A stretch of DNA of 64,000 bases from Flavobacteriales bacterium (GTDB taxonomy: Bacteria > Bacteroidota > Bacteroidia > Flavobacteriales_D > Sanyastnellaceae): NCBI GenBank assembly GCA_947466425.1, contig CANIBZ010000001.1, positions 62,001-126,000 on the forward strand. The letters run 5' to 3'. Numbering within the stretch: position 1 is the first letter of the stretch; each line of letters starts with the position of its first letter. The notes under the pieces are model-generated. The model did not search any database. It was not told the origin of the DNA and saw nothing but the letters and a program-made list of their open reading frames with translations. Positions 49,880 through 58,461 of this stretch are shown here, piece by piece. Both the position numbers and the translations under genes were made by a program.

Positions 49880-52003
49880 TTATTTCACAGTGAGCGTTAG
49901 GGGAGATGGGACCAGTTGAGTTTGGTGTTTCTTGTCCCCATCATAAATTGCATGTATGATTACAGAATGAATGATGACCTGATCTCCAGACTTTAAGGTA
50001 TTTTCTAATTCTCTTCGTGAATCATAATCCATTGAAGTATTTAATGCTTTACCGTTCAAATAAGGCTTTCCATTTATATCAATTTTGTATTGTAATATTT
50101 TTCCGGATAATTTAGAGCTGTTTGCATAAGATGTGTTTGGTTTAATTCCAATTTTACCAGATGCCAAAGAATAATTTGAAACAATATTATTCGCATCCTC
50201 AGATGTCAAATTGAAAATGGATGCTCCAAGTTTCTGAAAATCCAAATCGTTTTGAAAATCATCTTTTAAGAAAAATAGAGTGTAAGGGTTTTTAGAGGCG
50301 AGTTCGAGCATGAACGTCCTATCATTCAGTAATTTTGAGTCTATGAATAAGACACTTTCTATTCGGTTTGAAAAGGCGGTGGATATAATTTCTTTATTTT
50401 TTCGAAGATTATTACTTACGTGTTCAAGCGTGTTACCGTCTTGATTAACTGCCTGCTTCACAAGCTCGAAATTGTTTTTTATATCCTCTGAAGCATATTT
50501 CAATGCAAAGCTGTTGTTGTCGACTGCTAGTCTAACTATTTCAATATCGCTCTTCAAAGTTTTAGTCCCGAGTTGTAAGGCTAAACCATCTTGAACAAGC
50601 GCAGCACTGAGAATTTCTTTGTCTTCTTGAAAGATTCGGGGTGCTAAATAAATAATCCTCGGATTCGTTTTAACGTGCTTTAATACAAAGTCTCGATTGT
50701 GTTGAAGTGATTTGTCTGCGTATTTAAAATTATCCGGGTATTTATCAAGGTGATTCACATCGAATAATTTTGGATTGGATAATATTTTCGAGTCGAGTTG
50801 CTTAAGAAGATCATCTCTTGTTTGGTCGTTTTCCGGAAGTTTTTCGAAAAATTTAATCAAGAAATTTTCATCATTTAAAAGAGATTCACAAATTGCGCAA
50901 CTCATACAAAAAAGCAGGTATTGAGGTTTATTACTCCCGAATAATAGAAGTGCTGATTCATTGCAGCTGTAGAATGGTAGAATTTTCAAAATGAATTCAT
51001 CTGCCCTGTTATCATTGAGCGCTTCAGAAAGTAATTCGAAGGTCATTATTTCTGGATCATTAAGCAAAGACGGCCCTGCGTATTGTATTGCAGAAACATC
51101 TCTATCTATCGCCAATTTAAGTAGTTCTTTATCGTTTCTTAAGTCAGGACTAGCGAACTGAAAGGCTAACGGGTAGGATTCAATGGCTCGTTGTACAAGG
51201 ATTTTGTCTTTTTTTAATTCTTCGCCTGCATAGCGTAGAGCGGAACCAGTAGATTCTATTGCTCGGGTAATAATTTCTCGATCTGAAAGCAGCTGAGGGT
51301 TTACTTCATTTAAATAAGAAACGTTATTTTTCACCTGAGATAATACGAATTCTCTATCGCTTTTAAGTTCATCACTTGCATATCGAAAATTTTCACTTCC
51401 CGCTTCTGCGAATAGTTCGCGCATGAATTCTTTGTTTTGCTTAAGGGAGTCACAAATATCAAGTTTTTTGCTTGGGAGTAATTGTTCTTTTATTTCACCG
51501 TAATTACTCATCAGAGAGAGAAGCACTGGAGCGTTACAAGAATAATAGGGAAGTACTTCCTTAGAAAATCTATAAAGCCCAATGAAATCAAGTAGTTGAA
51601 GCGGTACAAGTGAGATACGTTTGAATTCATCTGATGTTAGTTTGTACGCCTCAATTGGCATTGATTCGGATGGAGCGTTGTAGATTAAATTCTCGAAAAA
51701 ATCGTCATTATTCAGCATGGAATCTGGAATGAACTCAAGGAGTTTCTCATCGTCATATGAACTCCATAACTCTAAAATGAAATCTCTATTACCTAAAAGA
51801 GAAGAGGATACGTAGTTCAATTCTGAGAGTCCGAAATTTTCTATTGCAAAGAGCGCTACGGATGGATCTTTTTGGTATTTGTGTGGCAGGGTGTTAATGG
51901 AATACCCTTGTTCAATGACACCGTATGGATCTATTTCTGTTTGACAAATCGCGCCACTAGTGAAGAAAAAAGCAAGTGTGAAAAGGAAAACAAGTTTTTT
52001 CAT
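49880..52003 (-). CDS. Exported DUF4116-repeat protein
   Basis: This 707-residue product starts MKKLVFLFTLAFFFTSGA, a signal peptide cut before a Cys/Gln region. Most of the protein (about residues 60-600) is a chain of about 50-residue helical repeats of the DUF4116 type. They follow the pattern LLSDREIITRAIESTGSALR and DLRNDKELLKLAIDRDVSAI. The last 100 residues are a beta-rich domain (LQYKIDINGKPYLNGKALN and a DQVIIHSVIIHA strand). DUF4116 repeats are mostly known from protist and intracellular-bacterial proteins, so an exported one beside T9SS genes is notable. It lies 37 bp after the OmpA-family gene on the same strand. Start 52039 is possible, but 52003 gives the proper signal. Function unknown. 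Confidence 0.75.
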   Translation of the reverse strand: MKKLVFLFTLAFFFTSGAICQTEIDPYGVIEQGYSINTLPHKYQKDPSVALFAIENFGLSELNYVSSSLLGNRDFILELWSSYDDEKLLEFIPDSMLNNDDFFENLIYNAPSESMPIEAYKLTSDEFKRISLVPLQLLDFIGLYRFSKEVLPYYSCNAPVLLSLMSNYGEIKEQLLPSKKLDICDSLKQNKEFMRELFAEAGSENFRYASDELKSDREFVLSQVKNNVSYLNEVNPQLLSDREIITRAIESTGSALRYAGEELKKDKILVQRAIESYPLAFQFASPDLRNDKELLKLAIDRDVSAIQYAGPSLLNDPEIMTFELLSEALNDNRADEFILKILPFYSCNESALLLFGSNKPQYLLFCMSCAICESLLNDENFLIKFFEKLPENDQTRDDLLKQLDSKILSNPKLFDVNHLDKYPDNFKYADKSLQHNRDFVLKHVKTNPRIIYLAPRIFQEDKEILSAALVQDGLALQLGTKTLKSDIEIVRLAVDNNSFALKYASEDIKNNFELVKQAVNQDGNTLEHVSNNLRKNKEIISTAFSNRIESVLFIDSKLLNDRTFMLELASKNPYTLFFLKDDFQNDLDFQKLGASIFNLTSEDANNIVSNYSLASGKIGIKPNTSYANSSKLSGKILQYKIDINGKPYLNGKALNTSMDYDSRRELENTLKSGDQVIIHSVIIHAIYDGDKKHQTQLVPSPLTLTVK

Positions 52004-52040
52004 TTCGGAGGCTTGAGATAGATTAAAAAAAATGGTCATA

Positions 52041-54200
52041 CTACTTAATGATGAATCTCAATTCCGTTCTTCTGTTCGCTTGATGTTCATCTTCAGTACA
52101 ATTTACACCGTCTGAACATTTATTCGTCAGTTGTTTTTCTCCGTATCCTTTTGCAACAATTCGGTCTTTAGAAATTCCTTTCTTAATGATGTAGTTTACA
52201 CAACTTTGCGCTCTGTTTTGAGACAGGACTTCGTTGTAAGGGTCTGTTCCACGACAGTCTGTGTGTGAAGATAATTCAACAACTAATTCGGGTCTTTCTT
52301 TCATGTACTGAACAAGTTTTTCGAGTTCTTTTTCACTCGCTTGACGCAAGAAATACTTATCGAAATCGTAAAGTATTAAGTCAAGTTTAATAAAATTTTC
52401 GTCAGACATTTTGCGCATGGTAATGCGATAGTTCTGTGGAGCATTGCAATCCATTCCACTAAGCTTAATGCTTTGGTCATTGTAATTCATGGCGTTGCAA
52501 TTGATCTCTGTGAGAATTGACTCGGTGTTGGTTCTTGACCAAGAGTAAGAGCCATCTTGAGTTGCATTCGCCTTTTTAACGGTGTTGTCGGTTGATCTTA
52601 TTTGAATGAGACTTCCCACAAGTGGTTTGCCATTTTCATCAACAACAGTAACGGTTTGAGTAGATTTCAAATAATTGGAAGACAAACCAATGTTGAATTT
52701 TCCTTCAGCCGTTGCGTTGAACGATTCTTTTTTAGATGCAGTATACAATTCATTGCCAGCATACGAAATCTCAAATTGATCTTTCAACCGGGGCTTTAAT
52801 TTCACCTTACCTTCTTTGTCAGTTGTTTGAGAAGTTGCGGTGTTGTTGAGCTTGTTTTTTATTTCAATCGTAGCGTTTTCTATTGGTTTTTTATCGCAAG
52901 CAGTTAAAAGAATTTCAAGTTCAATATCATACACAGGTGTAGATATTTTGAAAATTTGGTCTTTGTTTGAATTGCGGTTTGAAGATAAATAACCAGTGCC
53001 TGTTTCGGCGTTAAGGAAAAATGCGAAATCGTCACTCGATGTGTTAATTGGAATGCCTATGTGAGTGGGTATGCCAGCCGTGTTTGCTGAAAACACATCT
53101 AAGCCACCTAAACCAATCCAACCTTTAGATGAAAAATAAAGAGTTCCATTGCTATCTACAAATGGGAATAATTCATCGGATGCGGTGTTCACATTTATTC
53201 CCAAGTTGCTTGGTGCAGACCATTTTCCGTCAGCAAATGAAACTTTGTAAAGATCAGAACCGCCAAGCCCACCAGGTCTGTCAGATGCGAAAATAACATT
53301 GCCATTTACATCGAAGACACCATGTCCAGTTGAGAAATGTTTGTCATTGAAATTAAAGGTTTCATCTTCTATCCATTTACCATTTTCTTTTTTAAATAAA
53401 CTAAGTTTTAAGCGAGAATATTTCACTCGAGCTATGGTGTCTAATTCTTCGAAATTCCTAGTTAGCAGAGCTTGAGAAAAATCTTTGTTGAATGAAATAG
53501 GTCCATCGTGTGAATGGGTGTGTTCAATTTCATTCCAGATGTCATTGTTTTTTAATTTGTCAATCGCAGAGTATGATTCATACGGAGTGTTTGCGTCTTT
53601 AATATAAGAAAGCTCGTAGTAGTTTTGACCTGTCCAAGTGTCTTTTCTAGCTAAAAAACCTGTGTTGAATTCAGAGGTTACGAAAACCAAACCTTTTTCA
53701 TAAGGTACTGCGGCAAACTCTTCACCTTTCGATACATTGCGAAAATCTTTTACTTCAAACTCGCTTGTGTCTTTCAGGTAAGAAACCATTGTTGGGGCTT
53801 GTCTCTTCCATTCAATAATAGATGCTTCAGCAGGGATTAATGCCAATGCTGAATCCACAGACGCAACCAGCAACGAATGCTTGTTGTTCAAACGAAGCAA
53901 TTCAAAATGCAATGTCCAATCTGCTACAAGAGCTTGATTGCTTCTGGTTAAAAGCGAATTCCAGTGAAGCGCTTCTTTGAATTGCTCTGAATTGTAGGCC
54001 GCTTCAGTGGTCATTCTTAGATAACTCCAGTCGCCCTTTTGTTTGTCTAGAAAACCCTGCGAGAGGTCTGCCCAAACGGGATAGGCTTCAACAAATTTGA
54101 ATTGAGCTGACAACGATTTTGCATAGTCCTCTTTAAAGGTTTGTGCATTCGAAACAACAGCTGTGCAAAACAAAAACAGAAAAATGAATATTTTTTTCAT
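52041..54200 (-). CDS. OmpA-family protein with PD40 propeller and regulatory-like beta domain (PorE-like)
   Basis: This 719-residue envelope protein has a signal peptide (VVSNA-Q). TPR-like helices follow at about 25-130. A PD40/WD40-like propeller spans about 170-430, with the repeats VIFASDRPGGLGGSDLYKV, LYFSSKGWIGLGGLDVFSA and GYLSSNRNSNKDQIFKI. Two carboxypeptidase-regulatory-like beta domains lie at about 430-590. The C-terminal OmpA domain (about 605-719) contains SSHTDCRGTDPYNEVLSQNRA and the peptidoglycan-binding TELRFIIK end. This order matches the OmpA-like proteins associated with the type IX secretion system that link it to peptidoglycan. It follows porP/sprF by 6 bp. Confidence 0.9.
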   Translation of the reverse strand: MKKIFIFLFLFCTAVVSNAQTFKEDYAKSLSAQFKFVEAYPVWADLSQGFLDKQKGDWSYLRMTTEAAYNSEQFKEALHWNSLLTRSNQALVADWTLHFELLRLNNKHSLLVASVDSALALIPAEASIIEWKRQAPTMVSYLKDTSEFEVKDFRNVSKGEEFAAVPYEKGLVFVTSEFNTGFLARKDTWTGQNYYELSYIKDANTPYESYSAIDKLKNNDIWNEIEHTHSHDGPISFNKDFSQALLTRNFEELDTIARVKYSRLKLSLFKKENGKWIEDETFNFNDKHFSTGHGVFDVNGNVIFASDRPGGLGGSDLYKVSFADGKWSAPSNLGINVNTASDELFPFVDSNGTLYFSSKGWIGLGGLDVFSANTAGIPTHIGIPINTSSDDFAFFLNAETGTGYLSSNRNSNKDQIFKISTPVYDIELEILLTACDKKPIENATIEIKNKLNNTATSQTTDKEGKVKLKPRLKDQFEISYAGNELYTASKKESFNATAEGKFNIGLSSNYLKSTQTVTVVDENGKPLVGSLIQIRSTDNTVKKANATQDGSYSWSRTNTESILTEINCNAMNYNDQSIKLSGMDCNAPQNYRITMRKMSDENFIKLDLILYDFDKYFLRQASEKELEKLVQYMKERPELVVELSSHTDCRGTDPYNEVLSQNRAQSCVNYIIKKGISKDRIVAKGYGEKQLTNKCSDGVNCTEDEHQANRRTELRFIIK

Positions 54201-54206
54201 GATAAA

Positions 54207-55148
54207 TTAGAAATATCGTGGACTTACAAATGCGTTATTACGAGGGCGAATGTCAAAAGAGATAACCACTTCATGATTTCCCCATTGATTTAATTTCATG
54301 CTGTTCATCGGAAGGTCAAAGGCGTAACCAATCATGAGATTATCATTTATCTGATAAGAGGTGTTGAATCCAAGCCCTTCACCAATGCGGTACATACTTC
54401 CTATCCAAAATTGTTTGTAGAACAATGCAGAGACATTCACTTCCATGGCCGCAGGGCTATTTTTAGTGAATTTCATTAAAGCTGAAGTTCGGATATCTGT
54501 AACAGAATTAATTGGAAATACATATCCTCCAGTAAGAAAGTAGTGTCGCTGACTTATGGCATTACCTGTGTTGTTGTCAATGTTTCGTTCTATAAGATGA
54601 GGAACTGAAAGTCCGACAAAATAAGATGCTTGACGCACATTGTTGTCACTTGCAACTTTATACAGATATGCACCAGCTCCGAAATTAGCTTGTGATTTGT
54701 TGTAAGGTGTTGTGAAGTTAGGATCGTTGGGATTCGTTACAGAAAGTCCGTTAAAATCATATTGAAATTTCTGAATTCCTCCAGAAACGCCTAGGGATAA
54801 ACGTAGGTTATTCGGATTCAATTGCATTTGAAAGGAAGCGTGATTCATCCAATCGACTGAATTGCGAGCGCCTGTTTTATCAAAAGTTAAATTCGTGCCA
54901 AGTCCTATTCTTTGTCTTGCGACTGGGGCATTAACAGAAATATATTGTGTTGAAGGGGCTCCGTCCCAACCAATCCATTGTGAGCGATGAACCATGTTCA
55001 TGTTCAACGTTCCTCGTGTTCCGGCATATGCTGGATTGTAAGAAAGTGGATTGTTGAAATAGAAGGAGCTTTGCGGGTCTTGCTGTGCGTTGGAAGCAAA
55101 TGATCCAACGAAAAGCAATAATAGAAAGTATATTTTTTTCATTTTCAT
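54207..55148 (-). CDS. PorP/SprF-family type IX secretion membrane protein
   Basis: PorP/SprF proteins are outer-membrane barrels that help export or anchor a specific type B T9SS substrate, usually encoded next door. The 313-residue product has a signal peptide (GSFASNA-Q). The family opening QDPQSSFYFNNPLSYNPAYAG is followed by HRSQWIGWDGAPSTQ and the closing ISFDIRPRN strands. I start at 55148 (MKMKK), 7 bp after the stop of the adhesin gene. An ORF start eight codons upstream would overlap it. It sits between its likely client (55156-58302) and the OmpA partner. Confidence 0.9.
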   Translation of the reverse strand: MKMKKIYFLLLLFVGSFASNAQQDPQSSFYFNNPLSYNPAYAGTRGTLNMNMVHRSQWIGWDGAPSTQYISVNAPVARQRIGLGTNLTFDKTGARNSVDWMNHASFQMQLNPNNLRLSLGVSGGIQKFQYDFNGLSVTNPNDPNFTTPYNKSQANFGAGAYLYKVASDNNVRQASYFVGLSVPHLIERNIDNNTGNAISQRHYFLTGGYVFPINSVTDIRTSALMKFTKNSPAAMEVNVSALFYKQFWIGSMYRIGEGLGFNTSYQINDNLMIGYAFDLPMNSMKLNQWGNHEVVISFDIRPRNNAFVSPRYF

Positions 55149-55155
55149 TTGATTC

Positions 55156-58100
55156 TTATGGTTGTACTTCAATAAATCCTTTGAATGGATCTTGTGATTT
55201 TTTATGGGTGTCTATGAGATAGAAGTAGGTGGCTGCTGGTAAAGTTTCTCCATTTCCTTTGTCGTTGGTGCCTTGCCATGTGTTTTCATAGGGCGAAGCA
55301 TAATACAGAAGCGTTCCCCATCGGTTGAATATCCAAACTTCATTTTCCGGATAAAGCTCAATATTTTTAACAATCCAATTGTCATTCGTGTTATCGCCAT
55401 TTGGAGAGATGAATTGCACGGGTTCAACAGGTATAAGCGGTGTGCAACCAATGGTGACTGATAGTTGCGCTTCGCAACTGTTCTGATCGGATACAACTAC
55501 AGTGTAAGTGCCGGCATCTATTTCATTTAGCTGGGCTCCATTATTTTGGCCTATCCAATCAAAAGAATATCCTGGAGTGCCACCGGTGGCAGTAACGAGA
55601 ATATATCCGTTGGCTTCTCCACATTCCGAGCGCAATGTATCCATAAGAGAAACGATTATTGGTGTTGGTTCACTTATGTTGAATGAATCGCTGTCAACGC
55701 ATCCAGATAGATTTGTTACGGTCACAGAATAGGCGCCAGGAGCAAGGTTTGAAGCTGTTCCGCTGTTCGATGCATTTGGCGTCCAAGCATAAGTAACGGC
55801 ATCTTGAGAATCCGTATTCACTTGAATGGTTCCGTCATTCGCTCCGAAACATGTAACATCTGTATAGGAGGTGTTTGTGATGTTTATTGGAGTAGGAGGG
55901 TTAATGGTTACTGAATATTGCGATTGGCAAGTTGTTCCTGGGTCGGTAACAACAACATTGTAGGTTCCAGCTTGGCTAACAGTCGTTGTAGTTGAAGTAG
56001 CTCCTGAAACAATCGTTCCTCCGCTCCACACAAGCGTTGCATTGCCGGGAGTTGGGTTGGAAGAAATAACCGCAAGTGAAGTTACACAGTCGAGGCCTCC
56101 GTCGGGACTAACAGAAGTGGTTAATGTTGGTGAAGGATTTACGGTTACTGTAAACTCATCGGTTGCAACAGGGCAATTGTTAATCTGCGCTGTAACTGTT
56201 ATTGTACCCGTTATATTCGAACCTGTATTGTTTTCCGGAGCGGTCCATGTTGGAACATTACCGTTTCCTGAAGCGGCTAAGCCGATAGAGGTGTTTGAAT
56301 TTTCCCATGTTAAAGTTGCTCCGGTTGGAGTGGTAATGTAGTCTATCGGATTGAAAACGAAATTCGCACATCCGATTAAATCAACATTGGAAGAAATGCT
56401 TAAATTCGGCTGCACAACAACATAAACTGTTGCGTTGTTACCAGGACATTGCACGCCGGAAGGTTGAATTTGATAGAAGACTGTGTCGGCTTCATTTCCG
56501 TTGTTGATTAATGTTTGATTGATAGCTGTTCCGCTACCATCGCTGAATCCAGTTATTGTGATTGGTCCGGTTGCAATCCAAGAGAAGTTGATATTGTTCA
56601 AGTTACTTGAAATCTGAAAACTTGCTTCTTCGTTGCTGCAGATATTAAGTGAAGAAGGATTCGCTTGAACATTGGCTTGCGGTTCAACATAGATTGTATG
56701 AAATACAGGTGGCTCATTGGTGCAACCAACTGTAGCGCTTATTTCAACAAATCCGATGTTGTTGGAAGTGTTAATTAAAGTGAATTGCGGAGAGTTTAAA
56801 GGACTTGCGCCGCTTCCATTTGTAGGGGAAACAACAGATACATCTGAAGTGTTTGAAACATTCCAATTGATTGTGTAGGAAGGAATGGTTCCTGTTAGCG
56901 TGAAAATATCGGAAGTTTCGCCACTGCAAATGGTTTGTTCCGTTGGATTCATGATCACTGTTCCAACAGGATTAATAACGACTGTGTGCAGGATTGAATC
57001 AGCTCCACAGAAGTTGGAAGTGTGCATCCACATGTGATAGGTTCCAGGCGTATTGAAAGTGAGTTCAAGTTGATCAGTTCCATTCGTCCATTGCGAATAG
57101 TCTTGTGAGCTGCCGGAAAATCCGTTTGAAGTACCAAGTGTTCCGCTACTTACCACATATCCGTTGGGTTCATCGATGGTCCAGTAAAATGAATAGGTAT
57201 TGTCGCAACCACTTGCATTGATGTTTTCTCCACCTGCACTGGTGTTCGTGAAGTTAACTGGTTCGTTTAAACAAATAGGAGAGGCTGGTTCAAAAGTGAA
57301 AGCGGCGTGCGTACCTGTAGAAATGGTTATTGGTCCAACTGTTACTACAGTAGGTAAACCGTTGCTGGAGCATGCATTTTGCGCTACAATGGTTGCTGAA
57401 AATGCATTTTCAATAGGAGGAAAACCAGGTGCGTAGAAATAATCTATTCCGCATGAAGAAGTATTGAAGATATGGCTAATGGTGGTGTCATTTGCAGTGG
57501 TGAAGGTTGAAGCGGTTGATCCGTCTGAAAATGAAACGGTGTAATCAATAGGCACGTCGTTCGAAAGAACATCAATGGCGAAAGGAGAAGGTAGACAAGT
57601 TGTTTGTCCGGATCCCGAAACGGTAACCAGCGGAGCGCTACCATTGAACACAATATAGTTTTTAGTCACAACACAACCATTTGAAACACTAACGGTATGC
57701 GTAAGTGTAAATTGACCGAGAGGGTAGCTGTGACTGATGGCAGAGCCAATCATATTCGATTGGTTTTGAATGGCACTTCCGTCTCCCCAATTGAATGTTT
57801 GAGATGTTGTGTTGGGGTATGTCGAATTAAAATTGAAGGCGATGGTGTCTAAACCATTGCAGTTTTTGAAAATAGTTAAACCTCCTTGAGTTGAAGTGCC
57901 ATATCCTTGCCCTGTGCTTGCTAATGTGATGTTTGAAACTGGGCTTGCAATAACTTGAACATTTAAACTGAATGTGGAACTTGGATTGCCATTGTTGTTA
58001 TTCACTGTTAGTGTTGCGGTGGTATTTCCAACGTTATTGTATATAGTAGATTGCGGATTCGAACCACTACCTGTATTTGGAAGGGCTCCTGATCCAAAAC

Positions 58101-58302
58101 TCCAAGTGTAGGTTGTTCCCGAAATTGTATTTGTGGAATTGTTGATGTAAGTGACGGTTTGTCCTTGGCAAACGGTTACGGTGCCACCTGAAGCTGCGGG
58201 CACAGCGATGAAGCTGGCTGATGGAGTTTGCGCATTGGATTGAACGGCCCAAAACAACAACAGTGCTGTGGCAATGAAAAATTGACGAGTTACTTGTCTC
58301 AT
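55156..58302 (-). CDS. Giant PKD/SprB-repeat surface protein with T9SS type B sorting domain
   Basis: This 1048-residue secreted protein has a signal peptide (LLLFWAVQSNA-Q). It contains PKD and Ig-like repeats (YTWSFGSGALPNTG near residue 65, FNWGDGSAIQN near 168, YSFYWTIDEPNGY near 370), several Cys-bounded repeats and a SprB-type repeat (DVTCFGANDGTI near residue 820). It ends in a type B CTD with FISPNGDNTNDNW, VWIFNRWGTLLYY and WQGTNDKGNGE. The gene is followed by porP/sprF and an OmpA-family gene, the classical T9SS client-plus-carrier arrangement. The likely role is adhesion or gliding. It is divergent from another giant repeat protein at 58462. Confidence 0.9.
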   Translation of the reverse strand: MRQVTRQFFIATALLLFWAVQSNAQTPSASFIAVPAASGGTVTVCQGQTVTYINNSTNTISGTTYTWSFGSGALPNTGSGSNPQSTIYNNVGNTTATLTVNNNNGNPSSTFSLNVQVIASPVSNITLASTGQGYGTSTQGGLTIFKNCNGLDTIAFNFNSTYPNTTSQTFNWGDGSAIQNQSNMIGSAISHSYPLGQFTLTHTVSVSNGCVVTKNYIVFNGSAPLVTVSGSGQTTCLPSPFAIDVLSNDVPIDYTVSFSDGSTASTFTTANDTTISHIFNTSSCGIDYFYAPGFPPIENAFSATIVAQNACSSNGLPTVVTVGPITISTGTHAAFTFEPASPICLNEPVNFTNTSAGGENINASGCDNTYSFYWTIDEPNGYVVSSGTLGTSNGFSGSSQDYSQWTNGTDQLELTFNTPGTYHMWMHTSNFCGADSILHTVVINPVGTVIMNPTEQTICSGETSDIFTLTGTIPSYTINWNVSNTSDVSVVSPTNGSGASPLNSPQFTLINTSNNIGFVEISATVGCTNEPPVFHTIYVEPQANVQANPSSLNICSNEEASFQISSNLNNINFSWIATGPITITGFSDGSGTAINQTLINNGNEADTVFYQIQPSGVQCPGNNATVYVVVQPNLSISSNVDLIGCANFVFNPIDYITTPTGATLTWENSNTSIGLAASGNGNVPTWTAPENNTGSNITGTITVTAQINNCPVATDEFTVTVNPSPTLTTSVSPDGGLDCVTSLAVISSNPTPGNATLVWSGGTIVSGATSTTTTVSQAGTYNVVVTDPGTTCQSQYSVTINPPTPINITNTSYTDVTCFGANDGTIQVNTDSQDAVTYAWTPNASNSGTASNLAPGAYSVTVTNLSGCVDSDSFNISEPTPIIVSLMDTLRSECGEANGYILVTATGGTPGYSFDWIGQNNGAQLNEIDAGTYTVVVSDQNSCEAQLSVTIGCTPLIPVEPVQFISPNGDNTNDNWIVKNIELYPENEVWIFNRWGTLLYYASPYENTWQGTNDKGNGETLPAATYFYLIDTHKKSQDPFKGFIEVQP

Positions 58303-58446
58303 AAAATATTCTTGTATTTATAAATACCGCGGTAAATTTAGGTTAAAATCGATTGCGGATTATTATTAATGCTATTATTAGATTTAATAATTGTCAAGGA
58401 ATTGTGATTTTTTTTCTAATTATATAAATATTACTCATTTTCAGAG

Positions 58447-58454
58447 TAAATTTG
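58447..58454 (+). promoter_or_regulatory. Candidate -7 element for the giant PKD protein gene
   Basis: TAAATTTG matches TAnnTTTG and lies 7 bp before the GTG at 58462, so the transcript would be nearly leaderless. No -33 TTG at good spacing. The 159-bp divergent region (58303-58461) is otherwise AT-rich and featureless. Confidence 0.35.
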
Positions 58455-58461
58455 CTAATCC

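Noticed and set aside
58303-58461. RNA gene or mobile element in the divergent gap between the two giant proteins
   Set aside because: The stretch is AT-rich with no stable long stem or repeat; only a weak -7 element was seen.
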